From: DAIUCA01 sp964613675
GTDB taxonomy: Bacteria > Pseudomonadota > Gammaproteobacteria > Competibacterales > Competibacteraceae
Direction: 5' to 3'
Assembly (NCBI GenBank): GCA_964613675.1
Contig: CAZTIH010000004.1
Location: 1 to 49,921 of the forward strand
Length of the DNA stretch: 49,921 nucleotides
The notes beneath the pieces are model-generated. The model was not told the origin of the DNA, made no database searches, and saw only the letters and a list, made by a program, of their open reading frames with translations. A program made the position numbers and the translations under genes. This document shows positions 8,276 to 16,789 of this stretch, piece after piece (the first letter of the stretch is position 1; every line of letters begins with the position of its first letter).

Positions 8276-9286
8276 ATGTCGCTTCACCCCCTTCCTTGGC
8301 AGACCCGCGTTTGGTCTCACTTCCAACACGCCCAGCAACGAGAACAGATGGCCCATGCGTATCTCCTTGTGGGACCTTCGGGCGTGGGGAAATATCATCT
8401 CACCTGGGCCATGACGGCGGCGCGTCTCTGTGAAACCCCCAATGATTCACGAGTCAATGGCTTTGCGTGTGGTCATTGTCGCGCCTGTCGGTGGTTGGAG
8501 AGCGGATTTCATCCCGATCTCTGGTTACCGTCCTTCTCTACTGACCACGCCGTCGAAACTGCTCGCAAGGGCCCCGAGGTGCGTTTCAATATCACCGGCT
8601 CGTTGAATGTGGACGCCGTTCGTCAGCTCACCCACTTTTTGACTCAAACTCCTCAGGTGGGACGGCAAAAGCTGGCCATACTCCCCAATGTGGAACAGCT
8701 TCTCCCGGCGGCGGCCAACGCGCTGTTGAAAACCCTCGAAGAACCGCCTCCCAATACGATTTTATGGTTGACGACGGCGGCGCTTTCCCGCGTATTGGCG
8801 ACCGTCCAAAGTCGCTGTCAACGTATGATGTGTGCTGCCCCACCGCTGACCCATGAATTGACCCAATCTTGGTTACGCGACGGCTGTCCCGAACGCGATC
8901 CCGTCGCTTTACTTCAGGTCAGTGAAGGCGCTCCCCTTGCGGCCCTGTTCCTTGCCCCACAATGGGACGAGCGTCAACGGTTCTTCGCGAGCCTACAAGC
9001 ACTTCTCAACCAAGAAAGCGATCTGTTTTCGTTTGCCGAACAGTGGGGAAAATCGGCGCATCCCATTGTGGAATGGTTATTGATGTGGTGTGAGGACGCC
9101 TTGCGCTATCAACTCGCGGCCCGCACTAAACCTCATCCTTTTTGCGTCAAGCCCATAGATGCCTGGTGGACGTTGCGGGCGGCATTATTGGCGTTACGCG
9201 CTAATCTAAGCCGTTCGGTCAATGTTCCGTTGCACCTCGCCGCGCTTTTAGTCCCTTTCTTATGCTCTGGAGATGCTCATGTCTGA
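8276..9286 (+). CDS. holB: DNA polymerase III delta prime subunit
   Basis: This 336-residue clamp-loader subunit, delta prime, is part of the complex that places the sliding clamp on DNA. The AAA+ fold shows a degenerate P-loop (GPSGVGKYH), a zinc module of four cysteines (C-x2-C-x-x-C type, CGHCRACRWLE), the conserved NALLKTLEEPP and a sensor-type SRC arginine. The P-loop reads GKY in place of GKT/S, in line with delta prime not hydrolysing ATP. AAGAGG stands about eight bases before the ATG. The gene ends eight bases inside pilZ, so the two are probably translationally coupled. Confidence 0.95.
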   Translation: MSLHPLPWQTRVWSHFQHAQQREQMAHAYLLVGPSGVGKYHLTWAMTAARLCETPNDSRVNGFACGHCRACRWLESGFHPDLWLPSFSTDHAVETARKGPEVRFNITGSLNVDAVRQLTHFLTQTPQVGRQKLAILPNVEQLLPAAANALLKTLEEPPPNTILWLTTAALSRVLATVQSRCQRMMCAAPPLTHELTQSWLRDGCPERDPVALLQVSEGAPLAALFLAPQWDERQRFFASLQALLNQESDLFSFAEQWGKSAHPIVEWLLMWCEDALRYQLAARTKPHPFCVKPIDAWWTLRAALLALRANLSRSVNVPLHLAALLVPFLCSGDAHV

Positions 9287-9623
9287 TGTGAAAAGTGGTC
9301 GCTTTGTCAATATCGCCTTCAAAGACAAAAACGCGCTCTATATGGCCTACATGCCATTCCTCAAAAATGGCGGCCTCTTCGTCCAAACCACGCGCAAATA
9401 TATGTTGGGGGAAGAACTCTTCTTAATGGCCACGCTCCCCGATGATACCGAACGCTACGGGTTTACCGGGGTTGTGGTGTGGGTCAATGCCAAACCCCAA
9501 GGCACTCGACCGCAAGGGGTGGGCATCCAGTTCAAGGGCGAAGAAGCGCAAGTGGTTCACAAAAAAATCGAAGCCATGATGGCTTCAACGCGGGCTTTAG
9601 AACGCCCCACCTACACGATGTAG
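9279..9623 (+). CDS. pilZ: Type IV pilus assembly protein PilZ
   Basis: This single-domain PilZ protein of 114 residues matches the founding member needed for type IV pilus biogenesis (MPFLKNGGLFVQT, then GVGIQFKG). The c-di-GMP-binding RxxxR and D/NxSxxG residues are absent, as in that member, so it probably acts by protein contact (with FimX/PilB in relatives) and not by binding the nucleotide. I chose the second ATG, at 9279, because GGAG lies six bases before it but touches the first ATG at 9273. Position between holB and tatD agrees with the family's usual place. No pilus structural genes are in the window. Confidence 0.93.
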   Translation: MSDVKSGRFVNIAFKDKNALYMAYMPFLKNGGLFVQTTRKYMLGEELFLMATLPDDTERYGFTGVVVWVNAKPQGTRPQGVGIQFKGEEAQVVHKKIEAMMASTRALERPTYTM

Positions 9624-9627
9624 CCCT

Positions 9628-10434
9628 GTGTTAGTCGATTCCCATTGTCATTTGGATCGCCTGAAACCCACATCAGGGGACGCTCAATCGTCGTTGGCGG
9701 GAGACGGCGTTCAACAGGCGATTGACGCGGCTCGTCATCAAGGGGTGCAGCATTTTTTGTGCGTGGCGGTGGATATGACGACCTTTCCCCACATGCAGCG
9801 AACCGTGGATCCCTTTCCCGACGTCTCGTTAACGGCGGGGGTTCATCCCTGCGATCTCCCTGCCGACGCCCTTGACCTCGCCACCTTACGGGATCAATTG
9901 CAACAGCCACGGGTGGTAGGGCTGGGAGAGACGGGATTGGATTATTTTCACGGGAAAACGGCGGTCGACCGCGCCCGTCAACAAGACGCCTTTGCCCAAC
10001 AAATCGCCCTCGCACGGGAACTGGATTTGCCGATGGTGATTCACTGTCGTTCGGCGTGGGAAGACTGCGTGGGGATGTTGAAAAATCAAGGGGTGACCGG
10101 GGTATTTCACTGTTTTACCGGTGATGTCAACCAAGCGCGGGAGGCGTTGGATTTGGGGTTTTACGTCTCGTTTTCTGGGGTCGTCACCTTCAAAAGTGCC
10201 CAGGAAAATGCCAAAGCGGCGGCGTTTGTGCCGACCGATCGGTTTTTGGTGGAAACGGATTCGCCTTACCTCGCCCCCGTACCGTATCGAGGACAGCCCA
10301 ATGTTCCGGCCTATGTGCGGGAGGTGGCGGCGTATGTTGCTTCACTGCGTGGGCAGTCGTTGACGGCGGTTGCTGAGGCCACGACAACCAATTTTGCCCG
10401 TCTATTTCCGCGTGCGGTGCTGTCCCCCCTGTGA
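9628..10434 (+). CDS. TatD-family metal-dependent hydrolase (YcfH-like)
   Basis: This TIM-barrel hydrolase of 268 residues belongs to the TatD family of metal-dependent deoxyribonucleases and related enzymes. It begins with the metal site HCHLD, carries ETGLDYF, HCRSAW and FHCFTG, and ends with ETDSPYLAPVPYRG. Exact substrate is unclear; E. coli TatD and YcfH degrade DNA or act in quality control. The start is GTG at 9628, four bases after the pilZ stop and without a clear ribosome site, which suggests coupling. Its stop overlaps the next start as GTGA. Confidence 0.93.
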   Translation: MLVDSHCHLDRLKPTSGDAQSSLAGDGVQQAIDAARHQGVQHFLCVAVDMTTFPHMQRTVDPFPDVSLTAGVHPCDLPADALDLATLRDQLQQPRVVGLGETGLDYFHGKTAVDRARQQDAFAQQIALARELDLPMVIHCRSAWEDCVGMLKNQGVTGVFHCFTGDVNQAREALDLGFYVSFSGVVTFKSAQENAKAAAFVPTDRFLVETDSPYLAPVPYRGQPNVPAYVREVAAYVASLRGQSLTAVAEATTTNFARLFPRAVLSPL

Positions 10435-11033
10435 ACGGCAACTGGCTCGAACGGCTACGCCAACTGCCCGATGATCCCTGTACCCTGACGGGTGACGGCG
10501 TTTTAGACGGGGTACGTTGGCCCCTGACGGCCCCCGTGATACCGGCGGCGGTTCTCATTCCGCTCATCGCCCACGACACCCCTACGGTGCTGTTGACCCA
10601 ACGGGCTTCTCATCTGCCCCATCACGCGGGCCAGGTGTGTTTTCCCGGGGGACGGGTCGATGAACGGGATGGAGATGCGGTCGCGACGGCATTGCGGGAG
10701 GCGTGGGAGGAAATTGGCTTGGCGTCGGAGCGGGTGGAGATTGTGGGACGTCGCCCGGATTATGTGATTGGCACGGGATTTCGGGTCACGCCGATTGTGG
10801 GCGTAATTCAACCGCCGTTGCATCTGACGCCCGATGCACGGGAGGTGGACGCGATTTTTGAAGTTCCGCTGGAGATCGCGCTCAACCCGTTGAATTATCA
10901 AGCAAAAGAACGGTGGTGGCGTGGGGAACGGCGGATTTTTTACGAGATGAACTATCAGGGCTATCTCATCTGGGGGGCGACGGCCGCCATGTTGCGACTG
11001 TTAGGCGAGGCAGTATTCCCGCCGCCGCCGTGA
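10431..11033 (+). CDS. Nudix hydrolase of the CoA pyrophosphatase type (NudL/YeaB-like)
   Basis: A Nudix protein of 200 residues whose motif PGGRVDERDGDAVATALREAWEEIGL is preceded by LLTQRASHLPHHAGQVCF, the hallmark of the CoA-cleaving (UPF0035) group. It probably hydrolyses coenzyme A or its derivatives to phosphopantetheine and 3',5'-ADP. The GTG start at 10431 overlaps the TatD stop by four bases, so it is the last gene of the tmk-holB-pilZ-tatD run. Length is normal for the family. Confidence 0.9.
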   Translation: MNGNWLERLRQLPDDPCTLTGDGVLDGVRWPLTAPVIPAAVLIPLIAHDTPTVLLTQRASHLPHHAGQVCFPGGRVDERDGDAVATALREAWEEIGLASERVEIVGRRPDYVIGTGFRVTPIVGVIQPPLHLTPDAREVDAIFEVPLEIALNPLNYQAKERWWRGERRIFYEMNYQGYLIWGATAAMLRLLGEAVFPPPP

Positions 11034-11132
11034 AACCTTCACCACGAGGGGGCATGTCACATAAAGTTCGCAGATTTGCCATAAAAACCCCTTATCGTGA
11101 GCATTTCTCCTTTATGTTGCGAAATCTACTCA

Positions 11133-12065
11133 ATGAAAACCATTGCTTTTTGGCTACTCCTCCTCGGTTTGGGTTTGGTAAGCGCGCCCGTAGATGCGTT
11201 TGAAGTCGGGTTTGTTCAGGACGGCCAGTTACGAACTATGACGGCCCGTCAGGTAGGCCCTGGTCACTACCAATTTAACTCACATGGCCGCCAAGTCATT
11301 CACCTCGCCACCCTCGATTGGGCCCCTTACATCGGTGAAGGGATTTGTGGGCAGGGATGGGTGCAACAGTTTGTGGTAGGGGCGTTCTTGCAACTGGATT
11401 ATGAGGTCAACGTGCGGTTTTATCCCTGGAAACGGGCGTTAAAAACCGTCGAAGACGGCAGCGCTGACGCCCTCTTTCCCGAATACTTCATCGACGACGC
11501 CATGATTTCCGAAATCCATCCAGATCGCCGTCGCCGCGATTTACTAGCGCTTTCCGATCCGTTTCCCGGGGGGGATTTAGCGTTGTGGAAGCGGCGAACA
11601 GACCCGTTCGACTTTAATGGCGATCTCTCCACGCTCGCGGGGATGACCATTGGGGTCGTGGCGGGCTATGTCAACACGGTTGAGTTTGATGCAATGGCGG
11701 CGCAAGGCGTGTTTAAGCTGGATACCTCAGCGGATGACTGGACTAATCTCCGCAAGTTGGAACGGGGGCGTGTCCCGCTAATTGTGGGCGACCCCGATGT
11801 CTTGAACTTTACGGTTCGTAGCCAACTTCCCCCTCGGGACGCCCAAACCTTTCTCAACCAAATCGAGATGATTGAACCCGTGTTGGAGGAAAAACCCCTG
11901 TATTTAGCCTTTTCACGGCGACGGGAGGGGTATCAAAATCATTTAAACGCCTTCGACACCGCCGTTCAGACGCGGTTAGCGAATGGGGAGCTAGCGCAGG
12001 TTCGCACCAAATACCTCGCCGCCGCCCATTTAGATCAAGCCTGTGAACGGGTTGCCCAACGGTGA
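11133..12065 (+). CDS. Lone periplasmic solute-binding protein (family 3 type)
   Basis: The product has 310 residues. An N-terminal signal peptide (MKTIAFWLLLLGLGLVSAPVDA) is followed by a bacterial extracellular family-3 fold. GICGQGWVQQFV and FYPWKRALKTVEDGSADALFPEYF are typical of stand-alone members of this family in Gammaproteobacteria. Most relatives bind amino acids or other small polar ligands; the ligand here cannot be read. A GTG at 11097 is in frame upstream, but the ATG at 11133 gives the signal peptide directly. No permease or ATPase lies nearby, so it may serve a remote transporter or a sensor. Its stop is one base from the stop of the convergent ubiD. Confidence 0.8.
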   Translation: MKTIAFWLLLLGLGLVSAPVDAFEVGFVQDGQLRTMTARQVGPGHYQFNSHGRQVIHLATLDWAPYIGEGICGQGWVQQFVVGAFLQLDYEVNVRFYPWKRALKTVEDGSADALFPEYFIDDAMISEIHPDRRRRDLLALSDPFPGGDLALWKRRTDPFDFNGDLSTLAGMTIGVVAGYVNTVEFDAMAAQGVFKLDTSADDWTNLRKLERGRVPLIVGDPDVLNFTVRSQLPPRDAQTFLNQIEMIEPVLEEKPLYLAFSRRREGYQNHLNAFDTAVQTRLANGELAQVRTKYLAAAHLDQACERVAQR

Positions 12066-12066
12066 G

Positions 12067-13530
12067 TTACAAACCCAGTTTCGACCAGAGCGCGTCCACT
12101 TTTTGTTTAACTGCCGCCGACATCTGAATGGGGCGGCCCCATTCGCGGGTGGTTTCGCCAGGCCACTTGTGCGTTGCGTCAAAGCCGATTTTGGACCCCA
12201 ATCCCGAGACTGGCGAAGCGAAGTCCAGATAATCAATTGGCGTGTTGTCGATTAACGTGCAATCGCGAACTGGATCGAGACGAGTTGTGAGTGCCCACAC
12301 CACCTCTTTCCAGTCGCGAATATTCACGTCGTCATCGGTCACAATCACCCATTTGGTGTACATAAACTGTCGTAAGAACGACCAAATGCCGAACATCACC
12401 CGTTTGGCGTGACCAGGATACTGTTTCCGAAGGGCTACAATCGCCAGTCGATAAGAACAACCTTCGGGGGGCAAATAGAAGTCGGTAATTTCGGGAAATT
12501 GCTTTTGCAGAATCGGGACGAAGACCTCATTTAGCGCCACTCCCAAAATCGCCGGTTCATCCGGCGGTTTGCCTGTATAGGTGCTGTGATAAATGGGATT
12601 TTTACGATGGGTAAGGTGGGTAATCGTAAACACGGGGAACGAATCGACCTCGTTGTAATACCCAGTGTGATCGCCAAACGGCCCCTCGGGGGCTACATCT
12701 CCCGCCTTCAGGTAGCCCTCCAAAATGATTTCGGCATAGGCCGGCACCTGGAGTTCGGACGACAGACAGTTCCCCAATTCCGTGCGTCCCCCACGCAACA
12801 GCCCAGCGAAGGCGTACTCGGAAAGGCTGTCTGGCACTGGCGTGACCGCGCCCAAAGTCGTGGCGGGATCGGCCCCAATCGCCACAGCAACGGGGAAGGG
12901 CGCATCACCGTGTAATCGTTGCCATTCCAAAAAATCCAACGCGCCCCCTCGATGGGCCAACCACCGCATAATCACGCGATTTTTGCCGATGACCTGTTGC
13001 CGATAGATCCCCAAATTTTGGCGGGACTTGTGCGGCCCTTTGGTAATCACCAACCCCCAAGTAATCAGAGGTCCCGCGTCTTCAGGCCAACAGGTTTGAA
13101 TGGGCAATTTCGCCAAATCAATCTCATCCGCTTTGAGAATCACCTCTTGACAGGGGGGCCGACTGATCACCTTGGGGGCCATATCGAGCACTTTTTTGAA
13201 GATAGGTAATTTCTCCCACGCATCCTTCAACCCTTTTGGGGGATCGGGTTCTTTAAGGAATGCCAGCAACTTCCCGACCTCACGTAAGGCGCTGACCTCC
13301 TCTTCACCCATGCCCAACGCCACCCGTTCGGGGGTACCGAAGAGGTTGCACAACACGGGCATGTCGTAGCCTTGGGGGTGAGTAAACAGCAGTGCGGGGC
13401 CTTGTTGACGTAACACGCGGTCGGCAATTTCCGTCATTTCCCATGTCGGGCTGATGGGGAGATCAATCGTTTTGAGCTGATTTTTAGCGCGTAGCAACTC
13501 CAAAAACTCGCGCAAATCGCGGTATTTCAC
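12067..13530 (-). CDS. ubiD: UbiD-family 4-hydroxy-3-polyprenylbenzoate decarboxylase
   Basis: This 487-residue decarboxylase uses prenylated FMN to remove the carboxyl group of the ubiquinone precursor 4-hydroxy-3-polyprenylbenzoate. Length and conserved stretches fit UbiD proper (MKYRDLREFLELL at the start, IYRQQVIGKNRVIMRWL, GPFGDHTGYY, TDDDVNIRDWKEVVWAL). The start is GTG at 13530 with AGGAG five bases before it. The flavin prenyltransferase UbiX is not in the window. The gene stands alone between two plus-strand binding-protein genes and is convergent with one of them. Confidence 0.95.
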   Translation of the reverse strand: MKYRDLREFLELLRAKNQLKTIDLPISPTWEMTEIADRVLRQQGPALLFTHPQGYDMPVLCNLFGTPERVALGMGEEEVSALREVGKLLAFLKEPDPPKGLKDAWEKLPIFKKVLDMAPKVISRPPCQEVILKADEIDLAKLPIQTCWPEDAGPLITWGLVITKGPHKSRQNLGIYRQQVIGKNRVIMRWLAHRGGALDFLEWQRLHGDAPFPVAVAIGADPATTLGAVTPVPDSLSEYAFAGLLRGGRTELGNCLSSELQVPAYAEIILEGYLKAGDVAPEGPFGDHTGYYNEVDSFPVFTITHLTHRKNPIYHSTYTGKPPDEPAILGVALNEVFVPILQKQFPEITDFYLPPEGCSYRLAIVALRKQYPGHAKRVMFGIWSFLRQFMYTKWVIVTDDDVNIRDWKEVVWALTTRLDPVRDCTLIDNTPIDYLDFASPVSGLGSKIGFDATHKWPGETTREWGRPIQMSAAVKQKVDALWSKLGL

Positions 13531-13666
13531 GGCATCTCCTAAGGCAAAGCCGATATAGGGAAAACTAAAAACACCCTCCTTCGACTAAGTAGCCGCGCAG
13601 TTGTCGGCAAAACCGAAGTCACATGTGCATTCCCCTTTTGTAACCCACCTATTGAGGAGAACGACG

Positions 13667-14731
13667 ATGCAACGTCGCGAATTTTTAACGACGGCGGCGG
13701 TCGGTACCGCTTTAGCCCCGCCGGCCTTCGCCCAAACGCCTATTCGCTGGAAAATGGTCACGACTTGGCCCAAAAATTTCCCTGGATTAGGTACGGGGGC
13801 GGAATATCTCGCCAAGATCATCAATGAAATGAGCGGTGGACGGCTGGAAGTGCGGGTATTTGGGGCGGGCGAACTCGTGCCGGCCCTAGAATCCTTCGAT
13901 GCCGTGATGAAAGGCACCGCCGAAATGGGCCATGGTGCGGCTTACTACTGGAAAGGAAAGTCCGAGGCGGCACAGTTTTTTGCGGCGGTGCCGTACGGGT
14001 TAACCGCTCAAGAGATGAATGCGTGGTTTTACCACGGAGGCGGACAAGCATTATGGGACGAGGTGTACGCCGAATTCGGTCTATTGGGGATGTCGGCGGG
14101 AAATACAGGTGTGCAGATGGCCGGGTGGTTTCGTAAGGAAATCAACAGCATCGAAGATCTAAAGGGACTCAAAATGCGCATTCCGGGGTTGGGCGGGGAA
14201 GTGTTACAACGGGCCGGAGGAACGCCCGTGTTGCTGGCCGGCGGGGAGATTTTCCAGGCGTTGCAGAGTGGAACTATTGATGCCACCGAGTGGGTGGGGC
14301 CGTACAACGATTTGGCGTTTGGGCTTCATCGGGCGGCGAAATTTTACTACTACCCCGGGTGGCACGAGCCTGGAACGACCTTAGAAACCTTTGTCAACAA
14401 AGCCGCGTTTGAAAAGTTGCCCGCCGATTTGCAAGCGGTTGTGCGTTATGCCGCCCAAGCCGCGACCCTCGACATGCTGTCGGACCTGACCCATCAAAAC
14501 AATCAAGCCCTCACCACCCTCGTCACGCAACACGAGGTGCAGCTACGTAAGCTCCCCGACGATGTGTTGAAAACACTGCGCGATCTCTCGGATGCCGTGG
14601 TGGCCGAGGTAGCGGAAAAAGATGCCCTGAGTCGCAAGGTTTATGAGGCCTATTTAGCGTTTCGCGAACAGGCGATTGCTTGGCACGATGTTTCTGAACG
14701 GGCCTACCTCAATGCGCGAGCGATGACCTAG
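13667..14731 (+). CDS. TRAP transporter substrate-binding protein (DctP type) with Tat signal
   Basis: This 354-residue DctP-type periplasmic receptor probably belongs to the group annotated for mannitol/chloroaromatic or 2-oxo acid substrates (MVTTWPKNFPGLGTGAEYLA, GELVPALESFDAVMKGTAEMGH, ATEWVGPYNDLAFGLH). The N terminus QRREFLTTAAVGTALAPPAFA is a twin-arginine signal with the arginines at residues 3 and 4, so it is exported folded. GAGGAGA nine bases before the ATG at 13667 fixes the start over an upstream ATG at 13601. TRAP systems need DctQ and DctM membrane subunits; neither is adjacent, making this an orphan receptor. The next feature downstream is an IS200/IS605-like hairpin. Confidence 0.9.
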   Translation: MQRREFLTTAAVGTALAPPAFAQTPIRWKMVTTWPKNFPGLGTGAEYLAKIINEMSGGRLEVRVFGAGELVPALESFDAVMKGTAEMGHGAAYYWKGKSEAAQFFAAVPYGLTAQEMNAWFYHGGGQALWDEVYAEFGLLGMSAGNTGVQMAGWFRKEINSIEDLKGLKMRIPGLGGEVLQRAGGTPVLLAGGEIFQALQSGTIDATEWVGPYNDLAFGLHRAAKFYYYPGWHEPGTTLETFVNKAAFEKLPADLQAVVRYAAQAATLDMLSDLTHQNNQALTTLVTQHEVQLRKLPDDVLKTLRDLSDAVVAEVAEKDALSRKVYEAYLAFREQAIAWHDVSERAYLNARAMT

Positions 14732-14750
14732 AATTGCCCGAAATGCGCGA

Positions 14751-14790
14751 CAAGCCCCGTCCTTTAGGGCGGGGAGGATGTCAAGAAGCT
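14751..14790 (+). mobile_element. IS200/IS605-type right-end hairpin, solo remnant
   Basis: The stretch has a nine-pair stem (14755-14774, one G-T pair) of the CCCCG..CCTTTAGG..CGGGG kind followed by AGGATGTCAAG. This closely resembles the conserved 3' end of tnpB-bearing IS200/IS605 elements, where the hairpin closes the element (and the TnpB guide RNA scaffold). No tnpA or tnpB reading frame is left in the window, so it would be a solo end or scar. The call rests on recall of the motif, not on alignment. Confidence 0.5.
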
Positions 14791-14806
14791 ATTGATATTT
14801 TAATAA

Positions 14807-14822
14807 TTCGAGTATTATCGAA
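14807..14822 (+). promoter_or_regulatory. Candidate ArsR operator overlapping the arsRC start region
   Basis: TTCGA and TCGAA flank a six-base spacer, ending two bases before the ATG of the ArsR-ArsC gene, in an AT-rich region suitable for a promoter. ArsR-family repressors bind such imperfect palindromes near their own promoters. The gene has no visible ribosome site, and a short or leaderless transcript is possible. Confidence 0.5.
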
Positions 14823-14824
14823 AT

Positions 14825-15652
14825 ATGAAACACTCACAGGCCGTTCAAGCCTTCGCAGCACTGGCTCACGATCACCGCTTAGCCATAATTCGGCAATTGA
14901 TGCGGGCGGGTCGAGGGGGCGTGAGTGCGGGAACATTGTCGAGTGAGTTGCAGTTGCCTCCTGCAACCGCGTCATTTCACCTGAACTATCTCGTTGACGC
15001 GGGCTTAATTCAGCGATGTCGGGTAGGCCGTTCGCAGATGTATTGCCTTGAGATACCCGTGGTTCGGACCTTAATCGCTTACTTAACAGAACACTGTTGC
15101 CTTGATGAATCACCGTTTTGTGAACTTTCTCAACCCCCCTTGGAGTGTGCCGTGAGCGACCACCTCTTTAATGTGCTGTTTTTGTGTACGGGTAACTCGG
15201 CCCGCAGCGTGATGGCCGAAGTATTGATGAACCATTGGGGAAAAGAACGCTTTCGGGCGTTTAGTGCGGGGAGCCAGCCCAAAGGCGCCATCCACCCCAT
15301 GACCCTCCGATTGCTCGAACGCTTAAAGTTTTCGACGGAAGGATTACGGAGCAAATCATGGGACGAATTTGCCCAATCCGACTCCCCGCCGCTGCATTTC
15401 GTATTCACCGTCTGCGATAATGCCCGTGGGGAAGCCTGTCCCATTTGGCCCGGTCAACCCGTCAGCGCACATTGGGGTGTGGATGACCCCGCTGCTGCCG
15501 AAGGAACCGAAGCGCAAAAAATGCAGGCCTTCCGCGAAGTCTTTCGGTTGTTAGAAGCCCGCATCAAAGCCTTTGCGAGTTTGCGCCCTGCCTCGTTGGA
15601 GCGAGTGGCGTTGCAAAAACAAGTGGACGACATCGGCAAACTTCAGGAATAA
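14825..15652 (+). CDS. ArsR-family regulator fused to thioredoxin-type arsenate reductase ArsC
   Basis: A fusion of 275 residues. Residues 1-92 form a winged-helix ArsR repressor (ALAHDHRLAIIRQLM, then FHLNYLVDAGLIQ and the RSQMYCLE wing). The cysteines C91, C92 and C99 just after it match the C-terminal As(III) site described for Acidithiobacillus ferrooxidans ArsR. Residues about 114-260 are a low-molecular-weight-phosphatase-fold ArsC, with the CTGNSARS loop (C121) and the C197/C205 pair of the thioredoxin-coupled type. It would sense arsenite and reduce arsenate to it. A GTG within the linker (15151) could start a free ArsC. No arsenite efflux gene (arsB/acr3) is adjacent, so the product's export must be encoded elsewhere. 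Confidence 0.9.
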   Translation: MKHSQAVQAFAALAHDHRLAIIRQLMRAGRGGVSAGTLSSELQLPPATASFHLNYLVDAGLIQRCRVGRSQMYCLEIPVVRTLIAYLTEHCCLDESPFCELSQPPLECAVSDHLFNVLFLCTGNSARSVMAEVLMNHWGKERFRAFSAGSQPKGAIHPMTLRLLERLKFSTEGLRSKSWDEFAQSDSPPLHFVFTVCDNARGEACPIWPGQPVSAHWGVDDPAAAEGTEAQKMQAFREVFRLLEARIKAFASLRPASLERVALQKQVDDIGKLQE

Positions 15653-15669
15653 ACGCCGTACTTATGATC

Positions 15670-15786
15670 GCGGGTTGGATAATGACCCGCCTACTTTGAA
15701 GCCCTTAAAGTCCAACGCGGGTTCGATCATGACCCACCTGCTTTGAAGCCCTTAAAGTCCAACGCGGGTTCGATCATGACCCGCAG
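15670..15786. repeat. 47-bp tandem repeat, about 2.5 copies, between arsRC and lipA
   Basis: Copies begin at 15670, 15717 and 15764; the third is partial. Each starts with GCGGGT and, nine bases later, ACCCGC (ACCCAC in copy two), so each can form a small hairpin. The array fills most of the gap between the convergent ends of arsRC and lipA. No ORF uses it. Confidence 0.9.
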
Positions 15787-15808
15787 ATTTCACTCACGTC
15801 CCCGCAGT

Positions 15809-16789
15809 TTAATGGCCAAAACGGCCCGTCGCCTGCAAATCCGCGTGATAGGACGAGCGCACCATCGGCGCCGACGCCACCTGAGAAAATCCCATCTCCA
15901 ATCCCAACCGTCTCAATCGCTCAAATTCGTCGGGGTGAATGAACTCCAATACGGGTAAATGATGTTTGCTGGGTTGCAGATACTGGCCCAAGGTCAGCAT
16001 ATCGACGCCATGTTCCCGTAAATCCCCCATCACCGCTTCCACTTCCGCGCTCGTCTCCCCCACCCCCAACATTAGCCCGGATTTCGTCGGAACCCCGTTA
16101 TGGTGAGACTTGAACGCCTTCAGCAACGCCAAAGACCCCGCATAATCCGCACCGGGTCGCACCGCTCGATACAACCGTGGCACCGTCTCCAAATTGTGAT
16201 TGAACACATCGGGCGGATGCTTGACGAGTTCGGTTAACGCTAAGGATTCTCGTCCGCGAAAATCCGGCACCAAAACTTCGATTTGAATGCCTGGCACGGC
16301 GTCGCGAATGGCGCGAATACAGTCCGCAAAATGCGCCGCCCCCCCATCAAGTAAGTCATCTCGATCCACCGAGGTAATCACCACATAACGCAATGCCATC
16401 GCCCGAATCACCTCCGCTAAATGACGGGGTTCCTCGGGATCGAGGGGGTTAGGACGACCGTGGGCTACATCGCAAAACGGACAACGACGGGTGCAGATGT
16501 CGCCCATAATCATGAAGGTGGCCGTTCCATGCTTAAAACATTCCCCCAAATTGGGACAGCTCGCTTCCTCACACACCGAATGAAGTTTGTGATCGCGCAT
16601 GATTTGTTTGAGCTGCTCGACCTTCGCCCCCCCCGGAATCGGGGCACGAATCCAATGAGGTTTTTTAGGCGGCGCTGTGGTGGGTGCGATTTTAATGGGG
16701 ATACGGGCCATTTTTTCGGCCCCCCGCAGTTTTTCACCGACCACCAGCGAAGGTTGACGGGGCGGAAGTGAGGGGGTTTTGTCGTTCAT
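15809..16789 (-). CDS. lipA: Lipoyl synthase
   Basis: This 326-residue radical-SAM enzyme inserts two sulfurs into protein-bound octanoyl groups to make lipoate. Both iron-sulfur motifs are present: the auxiliary cluster CEEASCPNLGEC and the radical-SAM CTRRCPFC, and the C-terminal RSSYHA serine motif. AGGAA eight bases before the ATG supports the start. It is the last gene of the dacA-dat-ybeD-lipB-lipA run but is separated from lipB by 324 bases of tandem repeats, an unusual gap for this operon. Confidence 0.97.
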   Translation of the reverse strand: MNDKTPSLPPRQPSLVVGEKLRGAEKMARIPIKIAPTTAPPKKPHWIRAPIPGGAKVEQLKQIMRDHKLHSVCEEASCPNLGECFKHGTATFMIMGDICTRRCPFCDVAHGRPNPLDPEEPRHLAEVIRAMALRYVVITSVDRDDLLDGGAAHFADCIRAIRDAVPGIQIEVLVPDFRGRESLALTELVKHPPDVFNHNLETVPRLYRAVRPGADYAGSLALLKAFKSHHNGVPTKSGLMLGVGETSAEVEAVMGDLREHGVDMLTLGQYLQPSKHHLPVLEFIHPDEFERLRRLGLEMGFSQVASAPMVRSSYHADLQATGRFGH

